From positions 2,852,001 to 2,916,000 of the forward strand of contig JAEVHH010000001.1 in the NCBI GenBank assembly GCA_017607445.1: a stretch of 64,000 nucleotides of DNA. The letters run 5' to 3'. Positions within the stretch are counted from its first letter, which is position 1; every line of letters begins with the position of its first letter. This document shows positions 47,166 through 59,899 of this stretch, in pieces. This DNA comes from Histoplasma ohiense (Eukaryota > Ascomycota > Eurotiomycetes > Onygenales > Ajellomycetaceae). The position numbers and the translations under genes were made by a program. The notes beneath the pieces were generated by a model, which was not told the DNA's origin, searched no databases, and saw only the letters and a program-made list of their open reading frames with translations.

Positions 47166-48839
47166 TTATGAGTTTGAGTTTTCCTTCGTCAGCTACCTGC
47201 CTACTAAATAAATATAGAAAGGTTCTCTCCCCTACGCCCTTTCACTTATGATGCATGCCATGCGTACATGACTGTGGTTTTTCCCTTTCCTTCTTGTACT
47301 GTATATACCAATTTTTACCCCCTTTTCCACTGGACGATATTCGGACAGCTCCCTCTTTTCACTCCGTGGAAGCTCTCTTCTCTTACGACCTTCTAATTCC
47401 CTTTTTCATTTTTCACTGCAATGGGGGAGTCTCTATTATCTTTTTTTGCAACTCCAGCGTCGGAGTTAATTTTGGCGAAGCATCGAATATGAACTTGAGA
47501 CAAGGGGACTTTTGATGATTAATTAGATTCTATTAACTATATTTTTCTAGTAAATAGCCCAACTTTGTTTTTAGTATAAACTGTCTTCTTTATTTTATAT
47601 ATATATAAATATATAAATATATATACTTTTTTATTTTTTTTATAATTTAAATTTATTTTTCCTGCGATTAAATTTCTCAAGATGTTCCCCCCAACGCACA
47701 ATCATCTTCCCGTTCCGACCCGAACCGGACCAACGTTATTTCGGTGATGGGAACAATAAAATATCTCGTTTGGTTTTCTCGACAATCAATAACTAGTTAG
47801 GCGGGGCGAACTTCAGAAAAGTCATTGAGGGAACAACAACCAGCTCTTATTTTGTAGCGTTGGATGTTTGAGCTCATTACCATTCATTCTTCCCGCCATC
47901 TTCAATAAGGGAGACTACAGTACAACGTTTTTAGGTATGTGTGTGTGTGTGTGTGTGTTGTGTGTAATTCTCTTATTCTTTCTCCTCTTTCTGGACCCTG
48001 TGTTGATACAGTTTTTTAAAATATTTGGTATTAAATTGTCTTTTTATATACGAGTATATAACCTGATAATAATCAATTACAGACATCATGGGGAGGTGTT
48101 TGGAAGGGAAAAAAAAAAAAAAAAAAACAAGGGAAGGCAGGGGGACAAAAAATGAAACCAAAAGGATCAAAACCAGTAAAGAAAGTAACCTGAGGGCCAT
48201 GCCAGAATAGAAAATAGGACCGAACAAGCGAGCAAATGAAGAAGAAAGACTCGAGATACAAAACCAAAAGAAGCCACGAGAGATCAATGCATGTTAGCTT
48301 TGTGGGAAGAAATAGGATCGGAAATGCTTCAAACTAGTGAACGCTTGAAATCAACATAAATACCAAGCTAAAAGGTTTTTCAAAGGAGAGAGCTAATGTC
48401 GCTGGTGGGACACTTATTATTATTATAGGTAGGAGGGTGTTATTGGGTTAAGACATTAATGTGAAGGGGTGGGTGGTGGTATATTAGACATCGGATATTG
48501 CGATGTTAAATTATATGCGGTTTGCAACGTACCGAAGGTCAGACATGATTCGTGTTTTTTTTTTTTTCTTGTATCTTATTTTTTCCCCCTCCCCAATGAC
48601 CAACGTGCAAAGGGACACCAAATGGAAAATATTTGAGGTAGAGTATGAGTATGTAGGTGGAATGTGGGCCGTGAAAAGTAGATTTTTACTATGAAGAGCA
48701 ACAAAGTTCAGGATTCAAAAAGAAATGAATCAAAATATCATGAATCTCTTGTTTTTTCCATTTTTGTCATCTGCATATACACAATTGTTTCCTTTATTAG
48801 TAAAAAATCCACGGAAAGATTTGAACAAATCGATGATCT
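47166..48839. other. intergenic between convergent genes, 1.7 kb
   Basis: Lies between the 3' ends of the MFS gene (plus) and the Sel1-repeat gene (minus), so it needs no promoter. It is very AT-rich at 47520-47680 with TATA-type runs, has a GT tract near 47938-47960 and a poly-A run near 48110-48127. No gene found. Confidence 0.55.
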
Positions 48840-51216
48840 CTAGAGAATTCTAGAATAAGGCTCACCTGGAGAACCAGTCTGCTGACCTCCTTTATTTCGC
48901 CGCTTCGACGCCGCGGACGTAGGATCAGCACCGGATGCTGCTGCTCGGATTGCCGCGATACGGTGTTTCGCTCGCTCATCGCCTTGGTCGGCTGCTTTGA
49001 CGTACCAGACGTTGGCTTCGAGGGGGTCGCGGCGGCATCCGATGCCCATTTCTGTGAAGTAGCCAACGGCATACTGTGCTTTTGGAAGTCCTATTTGACG
49101 TTTACCGGAGGTGGGGTGGTGAAAAAGTCAGTCGAAATATAAAGAATTCGGGCGGGTGACGCGTAAAATCATTTAATTAGGCTTAATGAGAGGTTTTTTT
49201 TTTCTTTGAAGGAGGGGGAGGGGATTGTTGTTTCCTTTTTTCCCTTCCTTTTTGGCACAAGGACTTACCTAGTTCAGCAGCGCTCTTAGCCCATTCATAT
49301 GCCTCATATTCATCTTTTGAAAGCAGTGGCTCCGCTCCAACCATGAACCACGCACACAACGCCATCATCGCCAGGGCGTGTCCCAATTGCGCAGCACAAG
49401 TGTAGAAATGTACGCTCAGCGCGGGATCAACAGGGCAGTTAAGCTTGCCGTGTTCATAAGCATCGCCTAGTCGGTAAGCCGCGTCGGGATGCCCTAACTC
49501 TGCGGATTTGGTAAATAGTTGCGCGGCATATGCTTCGTCTTGGAAAACGTCATCTCCGTATCCAGTTTCATGGAGCAGACCAAGTTCATACGGGGCAGAG
49601 TTGTATTGGTGGTCTGCAGACTCTGCTGCTCGCTTCATCCACTTGATACCCTCCCGGTACCGGTTGACGAGGCCCATTTCGCCATCTAGACATGCACGCC
49701 CAAGTCTTGACATTGCCCCCGGATGGTTTTTTGATGCTGCTTGACGGTAAAATTGGACGGCTTTTGCGGCATCCTTTCGGGTTCCCCAGCCAAATTCAAA
49801 GCATAGAGCAGCACGGTAACCAGCCTCCGCATGGCCATGTTTACTTGCTGCAACAAAATGTGGAAACGCTTTATCATAGTCAGGCTTGCCTTTGTTGAGA
49901 AGACCGGAAGCAATGCCATCCGCTAGATAGTACTGGGCATAGGGATAACTCCGGTCAGCAAGGCGTTGCAGGATAGATTTAGCTTCTCGTAAGAGGCTGG
50001 CTTTCGTTATATCTTTCGATTTCTCCGGATGGGCTGGGTCTGTGGAGCTCTGGCTATCTTCGGTTGCTTGGCTGGAATTGATCATGAACACAGCAAACTC
50101 GTACTGAGCGGCGGGGTCATTTGTCTTCTTGACATTGGCTAAATACATGTCGAAGGTTTGTTTGTGGCTAAGGAGGGACGCGTTGTTTCCAACCAAGGGA
50201 CGTAGATGGGTATGTTCCAAGACACCTGCCCCTGGTTCGGGTTGAGGATATGGTACGTTAAGAAGGTCTACAAAAGAAAGGGGTCGAGCGTCTGGGGATG
50301 CAGCGGAATGTGTAGAGACACCACGGAGATGTGCATTGGGGGAGAGTTGCGGGGATCGACCTCGTAATGCAAGATCTGAGGTGGACGAATAGGCTGAATT
50401 AGGTCGCGGAATTGTAAGTCCATTAAGTGAACCTTTTCCTGGCGTCAGATAGTTTTGCGAATATACCCCTGGTCCAGGCTCACCACATAGGGAAGAGCCA
50501 GATGCGGACCTTACGGAACCCTTTGATCCGCGGTGATCATTTTTATCAACTCCATTCTCTTCAAATACCATGTGGTGATATTGCAATGGCTGATATGGCT
50601 CATTATCTTGAGGTACGCTTTCAAAAGAACCTCGAGATGATCCCTCCCGGCTTCCGCTATGAGAAATATTTGGAACTTTATGAGATTTCTCAGGATGTAA
50701 TGAATCGTTGCGTTCTGGTATGATTTGTAGGGATTCCGGCATGCTGGCTGAATGCCTGTGACGGTACGGTAGAGTTTGATCGTAGGAGGTGGGGTTGGTT
50801 GTGGGTGAAAGAGAGCTCTGGCGCGGTGGGAGCTGTGTTGTGCCAGGATTATCCAGCGCCAATTCGTCCGATTGCCAGAAGCTGGAAGACAAGGTTCTTA
50901 CATCTTCTATTTGGGCAATGGAAGGGTTGGGAAGAGCGGACGATGGATCAATGACGACAGGAGAGACGGGAGAATTGTGGATGACAGCATCACTGAGAAC
51001 TTCTAGCGGGGGTAACTTCACGGGCTCTCTTTTTGGAATAGCATTGAGGACTAGATTTAGATCCTGATTGGGCGGATGCGGTGGAGAGTGGAGCGGAAGC
51101 TGAGGACGATCTTGTTGGTTGAGGGCTGGAGGAGGGGAGGACCTGACGTCTGATGGGGTTGGAGGGAGAGGGGATAATGAATGCTGGGCTTGCTTTGGGG
51201 CCACTAAGCTTGCCAT
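48840..51216 (-). CDS. Sel1-repeat protein, chitin synthase activator-like (Chs4/Skt5 family)
   Basis: Two exons on the minus strand, 51216-49269 and 49090-48840, in phase, give 732 residues. The N-terminal about 350 residues are disordered and rich in Ser/Pro. The rest is an array of about seven Sel1-like (TPR-type) repeats, with units such as YPYAQYYLADGIASG, AEAGYRAALCFEFGWG, HPDAAYRLGDAYEHG and AKAQYAVGYFTEMGIG; the last is split by the intron. In yeast, Skt5/Chs4 uses such repeats to activate and place Chs3. The C-terminus reads PGEPYSRIL with no CaaX box, unlike yeast Chs4, so it may be a Shc1- or Skt5-like relative with different membrane attachment. Head-to-head with the class IV chitin synthase. 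Substitution of function is inference; the repeat architecture is clear. Confidence 0.85.
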
Positions 51217-54200
51217 GTTCGACAGCGTCTTTCGTTTTGCGGAAAGATTATGAATGATATCTCAGGTGTCTTCCGGGTAATGAACCTCTTGGTGTCCGAA
51301 GGGGCAAAAGTTCCAAAAAGAGCCCAACAGCTACACCAAATGGGTATGAGATAACTGGTGAATTGTGTACAAACTTCGAGGGTGTTATCGACCGACAACA
51401 ACCACTAAAGCGTAATCGAATTTTCCTTGAATGAATCTATGCCGGAATGGGGAGGTTCGAGAGGCTGAAAATTTATAATTCACGGAAACGGCCGCGCTGA
51501 AGTGGAAGTAGGTTCGTGGCTATATCCGATATCACAGCCTCGTTATTTAGCTACAGAGATGAGGTGGTTAGCAAGAGAATTTGAGAAAGCTGCAGGCAGC
51601 GTTCACAGAAGTGGAGAAATTTTTACCCTGCATGGAGAATGGCCATGCCCTGGTATGCAAGGCCTCCACACTGTCGTTTCCCAGTCAGGCAGCAGGTGTG
51701 AAAGTCCTTTTCTTTCGGGCGATGTTGCTTTCCGTTGGGAGAGAGGGAATGAATCAAGGTGACACTCAATGGGACAGGTCAAAAGTGCCGGTCCAGTTTT
51801 GTTCAGCCAGTTGCGAGTTTCCACCCACGACAGATAATATCAATTAAGACCTAACAATCGTCAAGCTTGCTTCCAAAAGCTCAGGTGTAACCACAATACG
51901 ACTGAGACCCTGGACAAGCCTGAAATTACACAGCAACGAATACTGGATTCTCGCAGGATAGAGGAGAAGTCAACAATAAGCAGGACAAACGTGGTTCGCA
52001 GTGCCGATTGTGCAAAAGAAACAGCAGGCTTTAAGGTTTGAATTGGGGAGTGGAGAAGCGAGTGACGATGAGGTCGACTAGTGTTTCCGAGGGCAAATCA
52101 CGATACGACGAGGTGCACGCTGGACAAGGACAGGGGTCCGGATCGATGCGGCTTTACGCTGCCTAGGTGAGGTGGACCGTCTCAAGTTCACAAGCCTATG
52201 CACAACGGAACAGGAGCCTGGAGAAGCACGGAGCAGGCAGGCAATTTGAGATTTTCCAACAACGGTGAAAGAAGCGAGAGTGGGGGGAAACAAAGCCAAT
52301 GAGGTGAACAATGGAACAATGATGAAGACGAGCGGAGACGAGAAAGGGGGGTGAAAGAAAGAGTGAAAGAAAAGGAAGAAAGATATGAAGGGAAAGATGG
52401 ATGGATAGGACGAGGCTTCACAATGCCGCACAGGCTTCCATGACGCTGGTCGATGCGCTCTCTGAGGCTCCTCGAGGCCTCGTTGTATGGAAGGAATATT
52501 ACGCCACGGATGTGTACGGTGAATGTCACTGCGTCGGAGCTGAGGCTGCGCTGGCGCTTCGGTGGGGGGTTCAATCGAGGTCAATCTTCCATCGGCCAGG
52601 CGACGAGATGCAACTAGTGAGCTAGGCTTGAAATTGAATTAATTGTCCGGAAACACGAGAGTTCTGACGCCGACCGACCGAGGGCGTGGGAACCAGACTC
52701 CAGAGGCAGGTTTGGAGATATGGATTTCGCAAGGTTTGATTGAACTCTATTCAGGGCACATTTTGCTTGACATTATCATCTGACAAACGATCTCAGACAT
52801 CCCTATTTCAGATCCCCAGAGAAGAGCATAAGTTCAAGGCTACCAGCGCTGGAAGTTTGGGTGGTTTTGTTTGAATATTATTTGAATAAAGTCGACTGCA
52901 TATCTGATCCTGATGGGAGGATTTTGGCGCCTCTCGGGGCTCAAAGTCTCACAGATCCTGCCTCACACGCGAGAATAAGAGCTTTTATTTTTATTTTTAG
53001 TTTTAGTTACTGTTTATTTTCTTTTTCTTGTTCAAGCTCACCATTCACTTTGCCCCTCGTGATGCGACTGATAGGTGTGTTTTCATTGCCACGATTTCAA
53101 ACAGCATTCTATCAAGTCCCCTGCCTACAGATACGCCATGAAGGAATACTCTTCGAGAATGCATTTTCTGTGGATGAATCCGTTTCGAGTCCGAGCAGCG
53201 GCCATTGGATCGATATACCATGATCCATGAATGCTCATCTTAATATAATCTGTTACAGGATACAAGAGTGATCGCCCTTCACACACTACTACACCTCACA
53301 ACATAGCAACAATACACGTTTCATACCTCCATCGGGTAAGGATCTGAAATATGAAAAGGAACCGACGGAAAAAAAAAATAGAAAACGGGATAGCGATGGA
53401 TATCCATGAGCTCTGTCACCGCCCTGAACATGAAACTGCAATTTACATCTGCCATTTTCTCCGCAAAATCCTGTGGCAAGCCCCACATCCTTATCATCCT
53501 TGGGAACTTCCAAGGTTGGAACCACAGGCGATGTCATGTGACCCTACGGCCACTGAGTCAGTGAGGATTCGGCCTGAGCAGGCTAAATTGTTGGAGATAA
53601 TAAGCTCCGTGAATCTACATCGTCTTGACAGCGTCTCCAGTTCATTTTTCAACGATGGGTGAGATGGAAGGCAAAAAGAAGGCAAGTCCAGTTATCTTTT
53701 TTGTCGATAAGTCTCGTCAAAAAGGAGCGAGTGAACGTAGCAATAATTCTTTTTTAGCGCGTTCAACTCTCCACGAACCTGACTTGACTGATGGATTGAC
53801 CCGTTCTCGGTAACCCCTGAACCAATAGTAAGAACTCAACAGCGTCGTCCACAGAAAGGAGTGCGCTATACGCAGTAATTAGTATGCCTGCGCTGCAGAC
53901 TACGACAGGGTTGCAACAGTTCTCAAACATGGGATAGCAGGACGATTGAAGAATGGATGAACGGGTAGATCGGTATACACGTACATGCATATGTACGGCT
54001 ATTCAAATGATATGCGCCCTCCCTGGGAATACTTGGACGAGCCTGAAAACCTGGTTATATGGCTCAGACCACGCTGTGGGAGGAAACAAAAGGGGGCGTG
54101 TTTGGATTCCAATTTTTTCTTGCCAGTTTACATTTATAGGCCGGGCTCGGCTCTTGATTAATCTAATCCATCCATCATGGATATCTTCAGGATATGAATT

Positions 54201-55516
54201 GACGGTGCGGTACGTGTCAAGAAGAGGACAAAAAAGAAAACAAATATCATCTTTTGCCACGAAAATCAGAATAAACATCACCACAACAACCCTTCCCCGC
54301 CAAGCCAAAATCTCGCTTGAAATCTATCTGGAAATGCGAATACCAGGGACAAAAGCACTCCAAAGCCCCGCGGCTGTAATTTTGAGATCGGATAATACGA
54401 ATTACAGCGCCACACTTAGCGCAGGGTTTAACTGGGAATTAGGCATTGCTAGGAAGCAGCAGACCCTAAAATCACCTAAATAAATTACTAGTTCCTGAAA
54501 GGACTGAATTTGTGTTTTGCCTCCTGTAGCGAGTCAACGAATGGTGACTTTTTTGTTTCTACACACGAGTTTGCCTGGAAGAATGCAGTTAGAGCAATTG
54601 GAGCGAAAAAAAAAAAAAATGAATAGCAGAAAACCAAGTAAATATAAGATAAAAACACAACTTTCGATCATTGGGGGAAGTTGGTAGTATTGCTTGCCGG
54701 TCGGACGGGTTCGGAGCGACGCACTGAACCTGGTAATTTTAAAAGGGGGCGTAATAAGTATGTATCAATGATTACATGTCACTCTGTTTTATTTACGTAT
54801 GTGGTGGATAGTTAACTTTGTTACAAATTAGTGGACATACCCCTTGAAAAGATTTGTGGTTGGTTTAGGGGCTGGGTGCCCAAAGTTTAGTGGTCAACTT
54901 AGGCTTCCGTCAAAGGGACTTACTTGGGGTAATGATACAATTTCAAGGTTTGGTCTACCGCGGTATTTTATGCTTCCTTGTATTGTGATTGGTTGATTCA
55001 GCCCGGGAGGAAGTTTGGGTGTCTCGGTTTTGACGGTACCTGATCCATACAACTGTTTGGCTTCGTCACCACCCAGCAACCTCTCAACTGAAATTCTGTG
55101 TGCGGGTAACATCCCTGTGGCCAATTACTATGGAGGTTTAAAAATAGATTCGGACCTGGATCGTGTTTTACCGCGTATTATTGTATTGTCCAAACGGTCT
55201 TCTACTGGTATTGTAAATGTCATGAATGCCACATACCTGTCACAAATGTCACAGCAATACGGAGCACGTCAATTCCATACGCCCCTAAGCCTCTGGTCAT
55301 TATTTCCCAATCTAGACAAGCCCCCAACTTCAACCCAGCCAGGACTGCCAGCATTCGCTTCTTCATCCCAACAACCCTTGGCGATCTCTTCCTGAAGCCT
55401 TGCCATCCAGCGTCGAAACCTCGCTCTTTCCACGTTTGATGCTGGGAGGCGATTACATTCGTTTTGCACCGAAATCACCTTTTGTGCGATGTCCTGAAAT
55501 CGATCTTTTGTTCATC

Positions 55517-55561
<45 letters not shown>

Positions 55562-56122
55562 CTCTCTCTCTCTCTGTGTTGTCCATTAGTTGCCATAAAT
55601 TCAGACATCTCGAGTGTTGTTTTCTTTTCGCCTCTGCGTGTTTAGCCTAGACCATCCGCACTGCGTCTGTCCGCTTCTCGGTCGGGGATCTTTGAAACAA
55701 ACGTCCTGCAGGAATTCTTCCCTGTAAGGCCAAACCAAGTATCTCAGCCATTGAAAACCAATGTTGGCTGTTTAAACGCTCCTACGAGTCTTCAAAACTT
55801 CCGTTCGGGGCTAGTTGGACGAAAAACTTTCGCATCGACCGATCTTGCTGAACTTTTGTATGGGTGTGTAGTGGGCAACACCAATTTGGAACCCTGGGAT
55901 AACTAGTTTGGACTTTGAATCAGGCGGAACGACAGTGGTGTTACTCATTTTGGTATGTAAAAAATTTGCCTAGTTATAACTCTACGGCGGTGGGGACTTC
56001 TGAAATCTATAACCATTCCGTTCCAGCAAATAGCAGCTAATCGATATGTTTATTTTGTATTCTAGTTGGCAGATTATTATTAATTTTTTTCTTTTTTTTT
56101 TCTTTTTTTTTTTCACATCAAC
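51217..56122. promoter_or_regulatory. 4.9-kb shared upstream region of activator-like gene and chitin synthase
   Basis: Sits between two divergent genes. It has mixed base composition with many stops in all frames. The longest open frames (52584-52078 minus, 168 codons; 53953-54483 plus, 176 codons) show no domain and I do not call them genes. A TCTTTC-type tract (about 55511-55576) and T runs (56082-56113) lie just before the chitin synthase start and suggest a pyrimidine-rich leader. Long leaders or a non-coding RNA are possible but not shown. Confidence 0.45.
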
Positions 56123-59100
56123 ATGTCACTTCCTCAGCGGCCAACCGATTCATCTTTAAGACGCGATGCCCAGCCACCTGGGTTTCGGGACTCATCCCAT
56201 CGACGGCGTCCTGATCTTGAAGCTGGTGGATATGTGGATAGCCCCTTAACGCCGCCACCCAACTCGCAGAGACACAATGGCTACTATGGAAACCCTCAGC
56301 CGTCTGCTCGAATGAGCCCAGGAAATGATGCAGCCGCGACAATGGATTCAAGGAATTTGTCTCGGAAAAAGAGTTTGATTCGACCTGAACGAACCCGTAT
56401 GAATCGTAACCACCCTAACTACCACTATCGCCAACATGCGCAAAATATGGCTACGTATCCCTCAACAACAGGCAATGAGCCAGTACATGAGAATGGGGAG
56501 GCCGACACAATGAGCTCAGGAAGTACGGATATCAAGAGTCTAACTAGACGCGACGGGAATAACCCTGGTGCAGACTATCACGAGGACGGGGACCGTTCGA
56601 GAAAATTACGGGGTCGTCATCCATCACAGCGGGACGTGGGGAAACATACACATAGGAAACTGTCGCGGAAGGAATCCAGAGCCGCCAAGGAGGCAGAAAA
56701 GAGGCGCCAGGAAGCATTAGATGCTATCAAACCCCCAAGCTTGTGGAATGTATATTGCGGCATGGTGACCTTTTGGTGTCCTGATTTCCTCCTCAAATGC
56801 TTCGGAATGCCCGCGAAGGCTCAAAGACGAGCTTGGCGCGAGAAAATGGGCCTTATCAGCATCATTCTCCTTATTTGCACCTTCGTTGGATTTCTCACCT
56901 TCGGTTTTACTCAGGTTGTTTGTGGCAGCCCGGGTGTACGTCTTAAAATAAATCAGGTCGATGTGGGATATATTATCTTCCATGGGAAAGCATATAGTAT
57001 GGAAGGCACTCATCATCCGGAAGCGTTGGGTATTCCCGATAGATCGAACGTCGCTTATCCTCCTGTTTCATACGGTGGTATGGACGCCAGCTTTTTGTTC
57101 CAAAATGTAAATGGCGCATGTAAAGGTCTTATCACTGCGGCCCCAAATTCAAATGTGCCAACGAACAGCAATGGAGAACTAGCTTGGTACTTTCCATGCG
57201 TTCCCTTCAAGCAGGATGGCTCCTCTCAACCCAATTTTACCGAACCACCGTACTTGGGTTATGCATGTCATATGACTGAGAAAGCGAGAAATACTTTCTA
57301 TCACCGCTTAGCAGCGCCTGGAGTGGTATATTTCAAGTGGGATGATTTGAAGAACAAGTCTCGAAACCTGATCGTATACTCAGGTAACGTTCTTGATTTG
57401 AATCTCCTAGATTGGTTTGACAGAAGCCAAGTTACCGTTCCCCGACAGTTCGACGAACTCAAGGCAAATCCAGCGATTAAGGGTGCCGACGTGACGCATT
57501 TGTTCCAATCTTCCGCTGACAAACGACTGGCTAAATGTTTGACCGAAATCATCAAAGTTGGAGCTATTGATACGGAATCTGTCGGTTGCATCGCCTCTAA
57601 GGTGGTTCTCTATGTCTCGTTGGCGTTTATTCTATCCGTTGTTGGGGCGAAATTTGTTCTTGCTTTGACGTTTCAGTGGTTTTTGGCGAGCCGTTTCGCT
57701 GCGAAGACGACTATAAACCCTAGTTCAACAATGCGGAAAAAGCAAATCGAAGATTGGTCCGACGACATTTATCAGCCTGGCCCACGTTTAACAGATCCTG
57801 CTTTGCCTGACCGTGGCAGTAGACGCGGGAGCAAAATCAGCAGCGCTATTTTCCCAACAACGTCTAGGTTCACTAGCCCTTACGCGATGGATCGTGGAGC
57901 TTCAAAACAGCGCGCGCCACCCACCACCATGGTGAGTCAGAATGCGAATCTTGCGAACCCGATGTACAAGACTGGCCAAAACACCAGTCAAGGGACTTTA
58001 AGCGCCGATCCTTATAGGCATAGTCTCGTTGGTAGTCGCACCAGCCTTATGCTTGGTGCACACGATCGACCATTCTCCATGTCTGTTAGTGATGTTGAAA
58101 CACCGGGAATCTCAGGATTTGTTAATGAATCGGTGGTTCCTCAACCTCCACCAGAATGGCAACCCTTCGGGTATCCTTTGGCCCACGCAATTTGTCTAGT
58201 GACAGCTTATTCTGAAGGAGCGGAGGGTCTGCGCACAACTCTGGATTCTATCGCCATGACCGATTACCCCAATAGCCACAAGACGATTGTTGTCATTTGC
58301 GACGGCTTGATCAAAGGAGCGGGCGAAACTGTCACTACCCCCGACATTACTCTTAGCCTGATGAAGGACTTTACTGTCCTTCCCGAGGACGTCCAGGCCT
58401 TCTCGTATGTTGCTGTTGCCAGCGGAGCAAAGAGGCACAATATGGCCAAGATATATACTGGATTTTATGATTACGGAGAACAATCAGTTGTACCTCTCGA
58501 CAAACAACAGCGCGTGCCAATGATGGTCGTCGTGAAATGCGGAACACCGGATGAGATGCAGAATAGTAAACCGGGTAACCGAGGCAAACGTGACAGCCAA
58601 ATTATTTTGATGTCGTTTCTTCAAAAGGTTATGTTCGATGAGCGAATGACGGAGCTCGAATTCGAGATGTTCAATGGATTATGGAAGATTACGGGCATAT
58701 CACCCGATTTCTATGAGGTTGTTCTGATGGTTGATGCAGATACCAAGGTATTCCCCGACAGCTTGACGCACATGGTTTCTGCTATGGTCAAGGATCCAGA
58801 AATCATGGGTCTCTGCGGGGAGACGAAGATCGCCAATAAAAAAGAGAGTTGGGTTACGATGATACAAGTGTTCGAGTATTTCATTTCCCATCATCTTTCC
58901 AAATCCTTTGAATCAGTTTTCGGTGGTGTCACTTGCTTGCCAGGTTGCTTCTGCATGTATCGAATCAAAGCTCCCAAGGGAGGGCAGAACTACTGGGTGC
59001 CAATTCTTGCAAATCCAGACGTGGTTGAGCATTACTCGGAGAATGTCGTTGACACTCTTCATAAGAAGAATCTTCTCTTGCTCGGTGAGGACCGATACTT

Positions 59101-59899
59101 GTCGACGCTTATGTTAAAGACCTTCCCAAAACGAAAACAAGTTTTCGTGCCCCAAGCAGTCTGCAAAACTACCGTCCCAGAAAAATTCAGCGTTCTCCTA
59201 TCCCAGCGCCGCAGGTGGATCAACAGTACCGTGCATAACCTTATGGAACTTGTTCTTGTCCGAGATCTCTGCGGGACCTTTTGTTTTAGCATGCAGTTCG
59301 TAGTATTCATGGAACTAGTGGGAACTCTAGTCCTCCCTGCTGCGATCTCTTTCACGTTCTACGTCATTGTCATCTCCATTATCAGAAAGCCTGTCCAAGT
59401 CATCCCTCTCGTCCTTCTGGCACTTATTCTCGGCCTGCCTGCGATCCTAATCGTTGTGACCGCCCACCGCCTCTCATACGTTATGTGGATGTTTATTTAC
59501 CTGCTCTCGCTGCCGATATGGAACTTTGTGCTGCCCACCTATTCCTATTGGAAATTTGACGACTTTAGCTGGGGTGACACTCGTAAGACAGCAGGGGAGA
59601 AAACGAAGAAGGCCGGAATCGAGTACGAGGGAGAATTTGACAGTAGTAAGATTACTATGAAGCGATGGGGTGATTTCGAGAGGGGTATGTTTCCTCCCTC
59701 ACCTTTCCCCCCCCCCCTCTTTTTTTTTTTTTATCTAGCAAATTGCAACCCTGTATGAAATCCGCTGATAACTGACATTTTCGCCCTCCTTCGTTTAGAA
59801 CGCCGTCTGAAACTTATGGGTACTAACTGGTCGCAATCGCAAACGAATGTATCTGGCTATCCGCCACATCAATCCATATACGAACCCTATGACTATTAG
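56123..59899 (+). CDS. class IV chitin synthase (Chs3/ChsE type)
   Basis: Plasma-membrane enzyme that polymerises UDP-GlcNAc into chitin. Exons 56123-59684 and 59799-59899 join in phase to give 1,220 residues; the stop at 59758 lies in the intron. About 190 disordered, basic residues come first. A membrane helix follows (about 244-268, ISIILLICTFVGFLTFGFTQ), then a cytochrome-b5-like lumenal domain and a second helix region (about 493-520). The catalytic domain starts near 684. Core motifs are VDADT (about 870), GEDRYLSTLML (about 988) and QRRRW (about 1027). Several C-terminal helices end in KRWGDFERERR and a short tail ending YEPYDY. No myosin motor is present, which separates it from classes V and VII. 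Yeast Chs3 is the archetype of this class. Confidence 0.95.

Noticed and set aside
52078..52584. 168-codon minus-strand ORF
   Set aside because: Low-complexity Phe/Ser stretch from a purine-rich tract; overlapping frames equally open; no domain.
53953..54483. 176-codon plus-strand ORF starting with ATG
   Set aside because: No recognisable domain, no coding-like composition and no support from splice structure; kept only as a remark in the intergenic entry.
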